A program made the translations under genes and the position numbers. Positions 1 through 8,257 of a stretch of 64,000 nucleotides of DNA are shown here, in pieces. The first letter of the stretch is position 1. Each line of letters starts with the position of its first letter. The notes beneath the pieces were generated by a model. It was not told the DNA's origin. It made no database searches and was given only the letters and a program-made list of their open reading frames with translations. This DNA is from Pedobacter sp. WC2423 (GTDB taxonomy: Bacteria; Bacteroidota; Bacteroidia; Sphingobacteriales; Sphingobacteriaceae), in the NCBI RefSeq assembly GCF_040822065.1, contig NZ_CP162005.1, positions 2,852,001-2,916,000 on the forward strand. The letters run 5' to 3'.

Positions 1-1053
1 CTGGAACAAGGCAGGGAAGGTTTTTAACATGATACTCATATCAAACCATACGGAGTAATTCCTTGCATAAAAGTTATCGAGTTTTTTACGTTCTGTATCA
101 GACATATCTGCTTTTCCTCTTTTGCTGATCTGCCATAGGCCAGTGAGACCTGAGGGGCCTAAAAACCGCATTGACCATTCATTGGACGTTAACATTTCGG
201 CCTCATATAAAGGCAAAGGCCTGTTTCCTACTAAAGACATATCCCCTTTCAGGACGTTCAGTAATTGTGGAATTTCATCTATGCTGGAGCTTCTTAAGAA
301 GTTACCCAGTTTAGTTACACGCGGGTCATTTTTAATTTTCACAAACGCATTCGTACCACTTCCATCATCTGCATACTGATTCAGGGCCGATAAATTTATA
401 AGTTCCTTATCCGCACCGGCTTTCATTGATCTGAACTTATAAAAATCAAAGATCTTGTAACCAGTACCTACTCTTTTACTTTTATAGATGACAGGCCCTT
501 TTGAATCCAGTTTGATAAATAATGCGACAATCAGTAAAAATGGGGATAAAACGAGCAATACCCCGCCGGCAGCTACCACATCAAAAATCCTCTTGGAAGT
601 TGGTATAATATATTCTTTTTGTTTTTTAATCACAGAAAGCTGTTCGATGTTCGGTTTGATCAGTTTAAATTTGATTAAGAAATTCAACCTGTCTTTCAGA
701 TCTTCCATTTGATAAGGAAGGAAATACAAATCATGTATTTTCGCTTTAATTGCCCTTGCTCTTAACTTCGCATCATGTTGCTGTGCCAACAATACAATGA
801 TCAGTCCGCTGGTCAGCGGGTTATTCTTGATCTTCGCAATAATAGCAAAGACTGCTTCCTGTTGTTGCGCTCCAACCTCGATCATAATCACATCAGGTGT
901 CGAGAACAATGATAAAGAACTTAAATAGGCCTCTAATTTAGAGGAGTCATCCAGGTGGACAATATTATACTCCTGCCCTAAAATCACAGCTGATTCAGCT
1001 GAAAGTTCAGTACCGCAGTAAACCAACCTCATTCCTTTGTAATTATAATCCAT
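1..1053 (-). CDS. Bacterial sugar transferase (polyprenyl-phosphate glycosyl-1-phosphate transferase), 3' end cut by window
   Basis: Open from an ATG at 1053 to the window edge (351 codons, no stop). About residues 1-130 look like a response-regulator receiver fold without a phospho-acceptor Asp (DVIMIEVG where a receiver has D-L-x-M-P). From about residue 150 the bacterial sugar transferase domain starts: KRIFDVVAAGGVLLVLSPF membrane hairpin, then FYKFRSMK, NDPRVTKLGNFLRSSSIDE, PQLLNVLKGDMSLVGNRP and GLTGLWQISKRG. Family members (WcaJ/WbaP type) transfer a sugar-1-phosphate to undecaprenyl phosphate and so start exopolysaccharide repeat synthesis at the inner membrane. A response regulator lies 7 bp upstream in the same direction, and an LCP protein lies beyond it, which fits an exopolysaccharide locus. 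The missing C-terminus is probably short. Confidence 0.88.
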   Translation of the reverse strand, partial: MDYNYKGMRLVYCGTELSAESAVILGQEYNIVHLDDSSKLEAYLSSLSLFSTPDVIMIEVGAQQQEAVFAIIAKIKNNPLTSGLIIVLLAQQHDAKLRARAIKAKIHDLYFLPYQMEDLKDRLNFLIKFKLIKPNIEQLSVIKKQKEYIIPTSKRIFDVVAAGGVLLVLSPFLLIVALFIKLDSKGPVIYKSKRVGTGYKIFDFYKFRSMKAGADKELINLSALNQYADDGSGTNAFVKIKNDPRVTKLGNFLRSSSIDEIPQLLNVLKGDMSLVGNRPLPLYEAEMLTSNEWSMRFLGPSGLTGLWQISKRGKADMSDTERKKLDNFYARNYSVWFDMSIMLKTFPALFQ

Positions 1054-1060
1054 TATTTCT

Positions 1061-1462
1061 TTAAATAGCAGTTGTTAATGTAGCTAAGACTCTGGCAATT
1101 TCATTTTTCAAACTCTCCGGGTTAAAAGGTTTAGGAAAGTATGCTTCTACTTTGAATGGTAAATTTGCAACAATTTTATCCAGATCTTCTGCTGCTGATA
1201 AAATAATAACAGGGATTTCCCGGTAATAACCACTGATCTTAATACTTTTCAGAAAAGAAGTACCATCAAAATGAGGCATGTGCAAATCCAGAATAATAAT
1301 GTCAGGAAAATTTCCTTCTTCTAACCACAAGTGCGCTTTATATCCACTCTCCTTTGCATGAACAGCGTACTGCTTTGAGAGGATGAAGTTGAGTAGTTTT
1401 AAGATACTTGGCTCATCGTCAACTATTAAAATTTGCTTTTTACCAAATGAGACATTTTCCAT
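1061..1462 (-). CDS. Single-domain response regulator (CheY-like receiver)
   Basis: A 133-residue protein made of one receiver domain. Visible motifs: ILIVDDEPS (acidic pair), DIIILDLHMPHFDG (phospho-acceptor Asp in LDLHMP), VIILSAAED (switch Ser) and YFPKPFNPE (conserved Lys). There is no output domain, so it must act by protein contact or phosphotransfer. It is 7 bp upstream of the sugar transferase, whose N-terminus resembles a degenerate receiver. The two probably form one operon, and the regulator may control polysaccharide synthesis (inference). No kinase is visible in the window. Confidence 0.9.
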   Translation of the reverse strand: MENVSFGKKQILIVDDEPSILKLLNFILSKQYAVHAKESGYKAHLWLEEGNFPDIIILDLHMPHFDGTSFLKSIKISGYYREIPVIILSAAEDLDKIVANLPFKVEAYFPKPFNPESLKNEIARVLATLTTAI

Positions 1463-2102
1463 TTAAAGGGGAATTTAAGATGTAGATTAATATTATTCAG
1501 AAATTTATTATTTGATTAAATAACCGCATTTTATTGTATCAAAACCATGACAATCAATTCTTATGCAAGTTATACATCCTATCAACAATTACGAATTAAA
1601 ATAAACATCAGTTTTATAATTTAATATGGATTGATAAAATAATTTCCAATTATCAGTACCTATTGTATTTACATTCTATATTCCCAATATCTTGCCAAAA
1701 TCAGCGGCGAAATATAATTCCTGAAGGAGTGCTTTGGAAAAACTATAAATCAAGAGCTAAAATAAGGTAATTTATTTAACCTGAAGCCCGGAATATTAGC
1801 AAACAGCCTGTTCAAGGCAATAAAGGTATATATATCAGTTTAATTTGATACCATTGATGTTTTATAAAGATAATCACATTTTTAATTTCCCGATTTGGCA
1901 ATAAATGCCCCAGAAGCTTAAAATTAGGGGAATTATCTCAACTAACTGTAAAATTTATACCCCCAGTGCTCTGAATGAGCGTATTTGCAGGAATTAAACT
2001 CCACTGAAATTCAAAACAATAGCTCTTTCTCTGATAGTTAGCACATAATTTGCAAGTAATAAATTGATTACAAATAATTAACTTAATGATTACCCTGTTA
2101 TT
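1463..2102. other. 640-bp AT-rich intergenic region
   Basis: This separates the leftward response-regulator/sugar-transferase pair from the rightward LCP gene. It must hold two divergent promoters, but I see no perfect TAnnTTTG -7 box in a good position on either strand. No coding frame, RNA or clear repeat is recognisable. Confidence 0.5.
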
Positions 2103-3116
2103 ATGAAATATATCTTTTTAAGCCTGGTGCTGTTCAGTACAATTTCTTTTTCAGTTTCAGCACAAGACACGACCAGCTTAACCACTCCACCAACAGGCAC
2201 TGCGCCAGCAGGTACTCCTGCAGAAACAACAGTTCCACGCCCTGTGGTTAAACTGATCAAAACTCCGGCTGCACTGGGCATCTCCCCGAAAACACAGAAA
2301 AGGATTGCTGCTATGGCTACCCCGCCCATCAACCTGGCACTTTTTGCAGTAGACAGACGGGATAAGAACCAGGAAGGGAACTCTGATGTGATCATGATTA
2401 TTACGATTGACCAGGTAACCAAAAAGATCAAAATGTCCTCTATAATGCGGGATACCTATGTGAATATAGAAGGCAAAGGAATGGATAAAATCAATGCTGC
2501 ATTTGCTTTTGGAGGCCCTCAGCTGGCTATCAAGACTATTAATCAGAACTTTGATATGGACATCCAGGATTATATCAATGTTGATTTCTTCGGGACTGCT
2601 AAAATGATCGATGCGCTTGGTGGTGTAGAGATCAATGTTAAACCGGAAGAAATCCCTTACCTGAATAATTACCTGAAAGAGATTTCTATTATTGAGAACA
2701 TCCCTCCTGTGAATGTAACCAACCCTGGTATCCAGGTATTAAACGGCAGACAAACTGTGGCCTACACCAGGATCAGAGCAGTTGGCCGTGGCGATTACGA
2801 ACGGACTGAAAGACAAAGAACCGTCCTGATTGCACTGTTTAATAAGATGAAAGGTGCAGGCCCGGCTTTATACCCGGTATTTATGAATCAGATTTTACCG
2901 AATATGGAAACAAGTTTATCAGGTATGAATCTCTTTAAAATTGGCGGAGACCTGCTGAATTCAAAAAGCAAGACCATCGAACAAGCAAGGTTCCCACTGG
3001 ATTCTTCCAGTAAAGGTATCAGGGTGAACAACATATGGTACTTATCAGCCGACCTGAAAGTTACCACAGCAGCCCTGCATAATTTCATTTACAAGAGCAT
3101 TAGCCCTGCACGTTAA
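2103..3116 (+). CDS. LytR-CpsA-Psr (LCP) family protein
   Basis: 337 residues. Residues 1-20 are a signal peptide ending FSVSA before QD, followed by a Thr/Pro-rich stretch to about 45. The LCP domain (about 80-250) shows LALFAVDRRD, IITIDQVTKKIKMSSIMRD (the conserved Arg-Asp of the family), GMDKINAAFAFGG, IDALGGVEINV and VAYTRIRAVGRGDYERTERQ, the basic pyrophosphate-binding segment. LCP enzymes move undecaprenyl-linked glycopolymers onto cell-wall or surface acceptors. In Bacteroidota they are usually found near capsule or exopolysaccharide genes, as here beside a sugar transferase. The final acceptor cannot be told from sequence. Confidence 0.85.
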   Translation: MKYIFLSLVLFSTISFSVSAQDTTSLTTPPTGTAPAGTPAETTVPRPVVKLIKTPAALGISPKTQKRIAAMATPPINLALFAVDRRDKNQEGNSDVIMIITIDQVTKKIKMSSIMRDTYVNIEGKGMDKINAAFAFGGPQLAIKTINQNFDMDIQDYINVDFFGTAKMIDALGGVEINVKPEEIPYLNNYLKEISIIENIPPVNVTNPGIQVLNGRQTVAYTRIRAVGRGDYERTERQRTVLIALFNKMKGAGPALYPVFMNQILPNMETSLSGMNLFKIGGDLLNSKSKTIEQARFPLDSSSKGIRVNNIWYLSADLKVTTAALHNFIYKSISPAR

Positions 3117-3149
3117 TTCAAATGAATTAAACACATTAAACAAAATAAA

Positions 3150-3869
3150 TCAGCCTGACTTCATTAAGCTAAGCAATAATTCCGGTTCGTTAGTAGTGAT
3201 AAAATCGATCTTGTTTTCCAGCAGGGTTAACATATCTTTTTTATCATTAACGGTCCACGCATTGATCGTCATACCCAGACTGTGAGCACGGTTAAACCAA
3301 TCTCCGGTCTGGTAAATACAAAAGTCATAATCAACCTGCTGGATATGATCTCTTTTTAAGGTTTCAACAGGAAGCTCATCATTAATTTCAGCAAGAAATG
3401 CAGTCTTTGCAGCAGGATCATGCTGTAATATCCGCAGCAGTGCCTCATAGCTAAAACTAATGTACTCTATCCACGCTCCGGCATTCATTTTTTGCACCAT
3501 TGCAAACACTGCATCAGTAAGAATTAAAGTATCCGGAAGATTGGCAGCGACTTTAATTTCCAGGATCAATTTCGTGTGATCCTGCTTCATTCCTTCTTTC
3601 AGATACGCTTCCAGACTTGGAAGGTATTCCCCATTGTGTAGCGTTTTTTGCCTTAATTCAGCATAGGTGGAAGAGGCAACCGGGATCCCCTGAAAATCTT
3701 CATCATGATTTACAACAATTAAATTGTCTTTAGTCAAATGAACATCAAATTCAGATCCATAGCATTTTAATCTGATCGCCTCTTTTAAGGAAGCAATTGA
3801 ATTTTCAGGCAGGTTATTCTTTTTAAAAGCACCCCGATGCGCAATTACTTTATTGTTATTCCAGTTCAT
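3150..3869 (-). CDS. Glycerophosphodiester phosphodiesterase family protein
   Basis: 239 residues, close to the usual cytoplasmic GDPD length, with no signal peptide. Motifs: VIAHRGAFKKN (catalytic His-Arg), LPENSIAS, GSEFDVHLTKDN (metal-binding Glu/Asp), VVNHDEDF (second catalytic His) and LILEIKV; a terminal FITTNEPELL matches the family's C-terminal strand. It would hydrolyse glycerophosphodiesters to glycerol-3-phosphate plus an alcohol, using a divalent metal. It lies 7 bp downstream of a GlxA-like regulator, so the two are probably co-transcribed. Confidence 0.88.
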   Translation of the reverse strand: MNWNNNKVIAHRGAFKKNNLPENSIASLKEAIRLKCYGSEFDVHLTKDNLIVVNHDEDFQGIPVASSTYAELRQKTLHNGEYLPSLEAYLKEGMKQDHTKLILEIKVAANLPDTLILTDAVFAMVQKMNAGAWIEYISFSYEALLRILQHDPAAKTAFLAEINDELPVETLKRDHIQQVDYDFCIYQTGDWFNRAHSLGMTINAWTVNDKKDMLTLLENKIDFITTNEPELLLSLMKSG

Positions 3870-3876
3870 TACAGGA

Positions 3877-4860
3877 TCAGGCTCTTGTTCCTAAATAGAA
3901 TTTATCACGGTATTCGCTCGGTGTCATCCCAACTGCTTTTCTGAATACTTTTCTAAAAGCTTTAGGATCATTATATCCTGATTTATAAATTACTTCCGTC
4001 ATCTGTTCAACAGTTTGCTCCAGCAATTTTTTTGCAGCTTCAATACGGGTCTGCTGTAAGTATTCAATGAGTGTAATTCCGGTAACCTGTTTAAAACGCC
4101 TGACTATATTTCGCCTGCTGGCAGGTATATCTTTAATCATTTCTTCAATAGTTCCGGTATTATGATAAGCCATTTCTATTTTTTGCTGCGCCATTGCAAC
4201 CAGATCATCATTATGCTTTCTGGAAATCTGGAAGGTATTGAAATAAGATTGCGTATGTCTGTCCATGTCAATAGCAAAAAGCTTTGCGATTTTAATGGCA
4301 ATTGCGTTTCCGCAATGTATCTGTAACAGGTGCAGCATCAAATGAAAACTGGATGTTGCTCCTCCACTGGTGTATAACCTGCCGTCCTGGGTAACTGTCT
4401 TCTCTGCCTGAAGGCTGACCTCTGGAAATGCAGAAGCAAAATCTGCACAAGCATCTACATGTGTGGTTGCAATTTTCCCATTGAGCAGTCCTGTTGCACC
4501 TAACAGGAAAGCACCGGTACAAAAACTGGCCAGTTCTGCGCCTGCTGCATATTGCTGGTTCAACCAGGTAATTGCCGGATAGTTTTCAGCAATGGCATGC
4601 TTTATATCTTCATTGATAAACGAAGGAATCAAAATGAGCTCTTGTTTGGATGGATTTTGAATAGACAATGGCTGGTAGCCATAAAAATAAGTACCTGGGT
4701 TGCTTAGCAAACTGTCATCACTACAAAATAAATCAATTTGAAAAGGAGCCGGATGTCCATCCTGAAGATAAAGTTTGTTGACTGTTTCAAAGACATCCAG
4801 TATAGCTGCTACACTTAATAATCTGTACTGATTAGTTAGGAGAAGACCAAGTTTTATCAT
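3877..4860 (-). CDS. GlxA-type AraC family transcriptional regulator (DJ-1/PfpI plus HTH)
   Basis: 327 residues. The N-terminal half (about 1-185) is a DJ-1/PfpI-like domain with a nucleophile-elbow Cys in SFCTGAFLLGATG. The C-terminal about 100 residues are an AraC DNA-binding domain with two HTH units: SRRNIVRRFKQVTGITLIEY, then VIYKSGYNDPKAFRKVFRK and GMTPSEYRD. These fused regulators act as cytosolic transcription factors and the Cys domain usually senses rather than catalyses. The target is unknown; the adjacent GDPD gene is the obvious candidate. Confidence 0.87.
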   Translation of the reverse strand: MIKLGLLLTNQYRLLSVAAILDVFETVNKLYLQDGHPAPFQIDLFCSDDSLLSNPGTYFYGYQPLSIQNPSKQELILIPSFINEDIKHAIAENYPAITWLNQQYAAGAELASFCTGAFLLGATGLLNGKIATTHVDACADFASAFPEVSLQAEKTVTQDGRLYTSGGATSSFHLMLHLLQIHCGNAIAIKIAKLFAIDMDRHTQSYFNTFQISRKHNDDLVAMAQQKIEMAYHNTGTIEEMIKDIPASRRNIVRRFKQVTGITLIEYLQQTRIEAAKKLLEQTVEQMTEVIYKSGYNDPKAFRKVFRKAVGMTPSEYRDKFYLGTRA

Positions 4861-4941
4861 TTGATTATTTTTTAATACCTAAATATAACACATAAAAGTC
4901 AAAGTATTCATCCATTATGATCGGGGGCGTGCTTGTTTTTC

Positions 4942-4970
4942 TTGTATACTGGAGAAGGTTATTACATTTG
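4942..4970 (+). promoter_or_regulatory. Bacteroidota promoter for the Dabb gene
   Basis: TTG at 4942-4944, an 18-bp spacer and TACATTTG at 4963-4970 match the Bacteroidota primary sigma consensus (TTG, then TAnnTTTG). The ATG follows at 4996. Confidence 0.6.
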
Positions 4971-4995
4971 CAGAAGAAAAAAATAAAAATATACT

Positions 4996-5292
4996 ATGAT
5001 AGCTCACCATGTTTTATTCTGGTTAAAAGCGGATACCACAGCAGACCAAAAAAGTGCATTCAGAAAAGGCCTTGAATCTTTAGAAAAGATAGAAACTGCA
5101 ACAAAAATCCATATTGGAGCTCCTGCTCCTATTGAACGTGCAGTTGTAGATACAACTTATACCTTTTCATTGATTTTATTTTTTGAAGATCTTGCTGGTC
5201 ATGATGTTTACCAGGGTCACCCTATACATATAGCCTTTTTAGATGAATTCAGAGGCCTCTTCGAAAAGGTTATCATTTACGACGCCATTTAA
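4996..5292 (+). CDS. Dabb (stress-responsive alpha/beta barrel) domain protein
   Basis: 98 residues covering one dimeric alpha/beta-barrel domain: start MIAHHVLFWLK, centre FSLILFFEDLAGHDVYQGHP and end FEKVIIYDAI are typical of the Dabb family. Members form dimers; some are stress induced or have small-molecule lyase or cyclase activity, so no substrate can be assigned. It stands alone behind its own promoter and is convergent with the VOC gene. Confidence 0.83.
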   Translation: MIAHHVLFWLKADTTADQKSAFRKGLESLEKIETATKIHIGAPAPIERAVVDTTYTFSLILFFEDLAGHDVYQGHPIHIAFLDEFRGLFEKVIIYDAI

Positions 5293-5352
5293 GCAATTAG
5301 TGAATTGCAATTTTTTTGAAACTGCAAACCCAATATTTTTCAAATAGTACCT

Positions 5353-5386
5353 GCAAAATGATTCCTGAACTCAGGGATCATTTTGC
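5353..5386. terminator. Hairpin between convergent Dabb and VOC genes
   Basis: A 14-bp stem (one T-G pair) starts GCAAAATGAT and ends ATCATTTTGC, with loop GAACTC. It sits between two convergent genes. The U-rich tail is weak on both sides. Confidence 0.5.
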
Positions 5387-5455
5387 AATTGTTCTACTTT
5401 CCTTTCTGCATTAAACTTGCAATCGGGCCATCTTAAACAGGCCAATCAGTTTTCA

Positions 5456-5863
5456 TCAGTATTGTCTTTTTTCATCAGCATTGCCTTTTTCCAAAACGGA
5501 CAAGATATTGCCAGACGGGTCTTTGAACCAGGCAATCCTGGGGCCACCGCCATGAAATACTCCCTGGTCATCGGTTTCAAAGCCATCCTCTTTGTAAATG
5601 ATGAATTCTATTCCTCTTTTGCGCAATTCATTCATTGATTCCTGCAGGTTGATCACCGGAAAATTAAGAACTGTAAAAGTTGCCGGAACATGATTAGGTT
5701 TAGCATAAACGAATACAGTTCCTCCGCCTGCGATATGCAATACCAACTGCCCCATCGTCCGGGAAATTTCCAATCCCAGTATATTCTCGTAAAATCTGAT
5801 TGCTTCGTCTATCTCCTTTACGGAGAAACCACTGAATGCATTCACCTCTTTAAACATTGCCAT
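5456..5863 (-). CDS. VOC family (glyoxalase/bleomycin-resistance fold) protein
   Basis: 135 residues spanning two beta-alpha-beta-beta-beta modules: FSVKEIDEAIRFYENILGLE starts the first, and RIAWFKDPSGNILSVLEKG ends the second. The family includes metal-dependent lyases, dioxygenases and drug-binding proteins, and the substrate cannot be predicted. The start could be either of two in-frame ATGs at 5863 and 5857. It is followed by a short transposase remnant on its upstream side. Confidence 0.83.
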   Translation of the reverse strand: MAMFKEVNAFSGFSVKEIDEAIRFYENILGLEISRTMGQLVLHIAGGGTVFVYAKPNHVPATFTVLNFPVINLQESMNELRKRGIEFIIYKEDGFETDDQGVFHGGGPRIAWFKDPSGNILSVLEKGNADEKRQY

Positions 5864-5873
5864 AAGCTTAAGA

Positions 5874-6017
5874 TTAAATTGATTGATAACTCATTACACG
5901 AAGTTGAGCATATGAACTATATTCACCCGTCAAATATTCCCGGGCTACTGAAATTTTAAAACTGTCATCATAGATGGTTAACCGACCACCTTTTGATCCT
6001 TTTCTTGGCTTTTCCAT
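5874..6017 (-). pseudogene. Truncated transposase N-terminus (orfA-like)
   Basis: A 47-codon frame starting MEKPRKGSKGGRLTIYDDSF and continuing KISVAREYLTGEYS. I recognise this as the start of the small helix-turn-helix protein (orfA type) of transposases common in Sphingobacteriaceae. Homology appears to stop after about residue 38, where YAQLRVMSYQSI precedes the stop, so most of the HTH and all catalytic parts are missing. The identification is from memory of the family and rests on a short stretch. Confidence 0.55.
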
Positions 6018-6077
6018 ACTTTAATTAAATTTAAGAGTTAACCTAAACTTTGTCAAGTCAAATCAGGAATAGACATG

Positions 6078-6584
6078 TTATACTGCTGATAAATACTGAT
6101 AGATAGTATTCAGCTGATGCGTATGTCGCTGACTATGGTAATTCACAAAATATATGGCTTCGGTACGCGTCAGAAAACCATATCCAGGCAACTCAAATGT
6201 CAAACATATCTGATCAAGTTCCATAGTCTGTATCAAATTGATTAAACTGCTTTTGATATTTTCCAGTGTCCCCAGCTGCCTTTGTTTACTGTAACTGATG
6301 GGCAGGGGCAGAATAAAATCCGGAGATTTCATTTTAGTCCCGAAATTCAGGAAATCAGCTCTGATCTGTGCCACCAGCTGATCTGGTTCCCGGCCGGCAT
6401 CTTTTACAGGTCCCTGCATCACTTCTATAAATCCTGTATTAGCGAGTATAAGATGTTGTGCAACTTGTCCGGCAGTCCAGCTATCAGCAAAAGGGATCTC
6501 ATTTAACTGCTGCTCATCGAACGAAGAGATCACCTGTAATAACGTAGTAAACGTGCGGTCTGTGTCTAACAGAATTGTTTCCAT
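6078..6584 (-). CDS. DinB family protein
   Basis: 168 residues, the usual length of a DinB/YfiT four-helix bundle. Candidate metal-binding histidines are in VAQHLILAN (helix 2) and YHSQRHTHQLNTI (C-terminal helix), the normal three-His pattern. Some relatives are metal-dependent, thiol-using transferases; most are uncharacterised. It is monocistronic and divergent from the XRE/S24 gene. Confidence 0.82.
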   Translation of the reverse strand: METILLDTDRTFTTLLQVISSFDEQQLNEIPFADSWTAGQVAQHLILANTGFIEVMQGPVKDAGREPDQLVAQIRADFLNFGTKMKSPDFILPLPISYSKQRQLGTLENIKSSLINLIQTMELDQICLTFELPGYGFLTRTEAIYFVNYHSQRHTHQLNTIYQYLSAV

Positions 6585-6712
6585 AACTTATGTTTAAAAT
6601 CTATACTAAGATAAATAGATAAGCTATACATTATTGCTTGCCTGAAAAGTCAATTTCAGGGGGCATTCCAGACAATTACTAATTATTTTGCCTGGTAAAA
6701 TCAGTTATAATT

Positions 6713-6754
6713 ATTCTTTTTATGCAATCTTTACAGCCGGATAATTCTTTTTAT
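6713..6754. repeat. Direct repeat in the upstream region of the XRE/S24 gene
   Basis: ATTCTTTTTAT occurs at 6713-6723 and again at 6744-6754, 31 bp (about three helical turns) apart, ending just before the ATG at 6759. It could be an operator for the adjacent regulator. Confidence 0.3.
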
Positions 6755-6758
6755 CAAA

Positions 6759-7472
6759 ATGGATATAATTAAAAAGATCAACGAGATAGCTGTGACTTAT
6801 TTTGAGGATAACAATTCAAAATTTGCCGCTGCCCTGGGAACAAACGAAGCTAACATCAGGAATTACCGGAGTAAAATCGTTCCTAAAGTGGATTTCATCG
6901 TGAAGTTATGCAACGATCTTGACATTAGTTTCGAATGGATGTTTAATGATTCAGGAGAAATGAAGAAGGTTAAAAAGGAGGCTGATGTTTCCTTAACCCA
7001 TCAGGCAGCAGGAACTCACCCAACCGCAACAGGAATCAGCAACAATCTTCAGCACCACCAGGGGATTCCGCTTTATGAAATGAACCCCTCCGGAAGTCTG
7101 CTTGATTTTTTTAACCAGCCGCCAAATATCATTGATTATATACAGATCCCTAAACTTCCAAAAAGTGACGGTGCCCTTTATATTCTTGGAGAAAGTATGT
7201 ATCCCGTTTTGAAAAGCGGTGACATCGTCATTTATAAAAAGGTAAATAACCTGAAAGAAGGAATCTATTATGGCGAGATGTATTTGTTATTAATCAATAT
7301 TGACGGAGATGATGCCACTATATTAAGATATGTTCATCATTCGGAAAAAGGGGAAGATTATATCAGGTTAATCAGCCATAATACGGCACATGCCCCAAAA
7401 GACATCAACATGGAATACATTAAAGCAATGGCTCTGATCAAAGCAAGTATCCGGATCAATACGATGATGTAA
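6759..7472 (+). CDS. XRE-family regulator with LexA-like S24 domain
   Basis: 237 residues. Residues about 1-65 form a Cro/CI-like HTH (FAAALGTNEANIRNYRSKI is the recognition region). A loose linker follows to about 130. Then comes an S24 peptidase-like domain with LGESMYPVLKSGDIVIY, holding the nucleophile-type Ser. The place where LexA and CI have the catalytic Lys reads ATILRYVHHS, with no Lys, so self-cleavage is doubtful (inference by eye). Such genes are often stress or phage-type repressors, but no phage genes are nearby. A quinone-redox operon with a strong palindrome lies just downstream. Confidence 0.8.
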   Translation: MDIIKKINEIAVTYFEDNNSKFAAALGTNEANIRNYRSKIVPKVDFIVKLCNDLDISFEWMFNDSGEMKKVKKEADVSLTHQAAGTHPTATGISNNLQHHQGIPLYEMNPSGSLLDFFNQPPNIIDYIQIPKLPKSDGALYILGESMYPVLKSGDIVIYKKVNNLKEGIYYGEMYLLLINIDGDDATILRYVHHSEKGEDYIRLISHNTAHAPKDINMEYIKAMALIKASIRINTMM

Positions 7473-7520
7473 ATTGTTATACCCGATCAGAAAGCTGACT
7501 ACAGCAAATCGGCAGATCAT

Positions 7521-7546
7521 TAATGTATTATAATTATGATACATTA
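7521..7546. promoter_or_regulatory. 26-bp near-perfect palindrome upstream of mdaB operon
   Basis: TAATGTAT at 7521-7528 and ATACATTA at 7539-7546 flank a centre that is also symmetric (ATAATTAT). Of 13 symmetric pairs, 12 match. It lies about 40 bp before the -7 box. The form suits a dimeric winged-helix (MarR/HxlR) or similar regulator. Confidence 0.6.
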
Positions 7547-7585
7547 CTATGATTCATACTATTTTAATGAGAGCAGCAGAAGACT

Positions 7586-7593
7586 TAATTTTG
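7586..7593 (+). promoter_or_regulatory. -7 box of the mdaB operon
   Basis: TAATTTTG fits TAnnTTTG and lies 25 bp before the ATG at 7619. No TTG -33 element is at the right distance, which suggests an activator-dependent or weak promoter. Confidence 0.45.
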
Positions 7594-7618
7594 TCCTGGA
7601 AATTAAAAGATCTGCAAA

Positions 7619-8257
7619 ATGAAAAATCAAAAAATATTTGTGATTAACGGAGGACAGGTTTTCGGACACTCCGGAGGTCGTTTTAACAACACAATTTTCA
7701 ATGCAACACTAAACTTCTTTAAAAGTCAGCCTGGATTTGAAATCAGGTCAACTGATATCAATGATGAATATGATCCTGCACAGGAAGTAGAAAATTATGT
7801 ATGGGCCGATGTAGTAATTTACCATACCCCTATCTGGTGGTTCCAGGTTCCTAATGGCTTAAAAAAATATATTGACGTGGTATTTACTGAAGGTCACCAG
7901 AAAGGGATCTACAGCAACGACGGCCGTTCTTCAGCCAACCCTAATATTAATTACGGAACTGGTGGTTCTTTACAAGGCAAAAAATATATGGTAACCTCTT
8001 CCTGGAATGCACCAGTTGCTGCTTTCACGTTACCTGGTGAGTTTTTCGATCAGCGTAGTGAAGATGATGGTGTATTATTTGGCTTTCACCGCATGAATGC
8101 TTTTACAGGTATGAAACCATTGGCTGGTATCCATTTTCACGATGTAGAGAAGAATGCTGATATTGTCAATGATATGAGATTATATCAGGAACATTTAACC
8201 AATACTTTCATTAATCAAAAACAAGAACATGAGTTTTTATCTGACAGCAATCATTAA
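7619..8257 (+). CDS. mdaB: MdaB-like NAD(P)H:quinone oxidoreductase
   Basis: 212 residues, flavodoxin-like fold. It starts KIFVINGGQVFGHSGGRFN and has YHTPIWWFQVPNGLKKYIDV, the FAD-contacting segment of MdaB, then GRSSANPNINYGTGGSLQGK and TSSWNAPVAAF. MdaB reduces quinones by two electrons with NADPH, avoiding semiquinones. Its 3' end overlaps by 29 bp a YgiN-like monooxygenase gene. In E. coli mdaB and ygiN are also neighbours and are thought to make a quinone redox cycle. Cytosolic; no signal peptide. Confidence 0.87.
   Translation: MKNQKIFVINGGQVFGHSGGRFNNTIFNATLNFFKSQPGFEIRSTDINDEYDPAQEVENYVWADVVIYHTPIWWFQVPNGLKKYIDVVFTEGHQKGIYSNDGRSSANPNINYGTGGSLQGKKYMVTSSWNAPVAAFTLPGEFFDQRSEDDGVLFGFHRMNAFTGMKPLAGIHFHDVEKNADIVNDMRLYQEHLTNTFINQKQEHEFLSDSNH

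Noticed and set aside
6759..7472. A prophage or its edge, because of the XRE/S24 regulator
   Set aside because: No integrase, structural or lysis gene and no att-like repeat is nearby; neighbours are ordinary metabolic genes.
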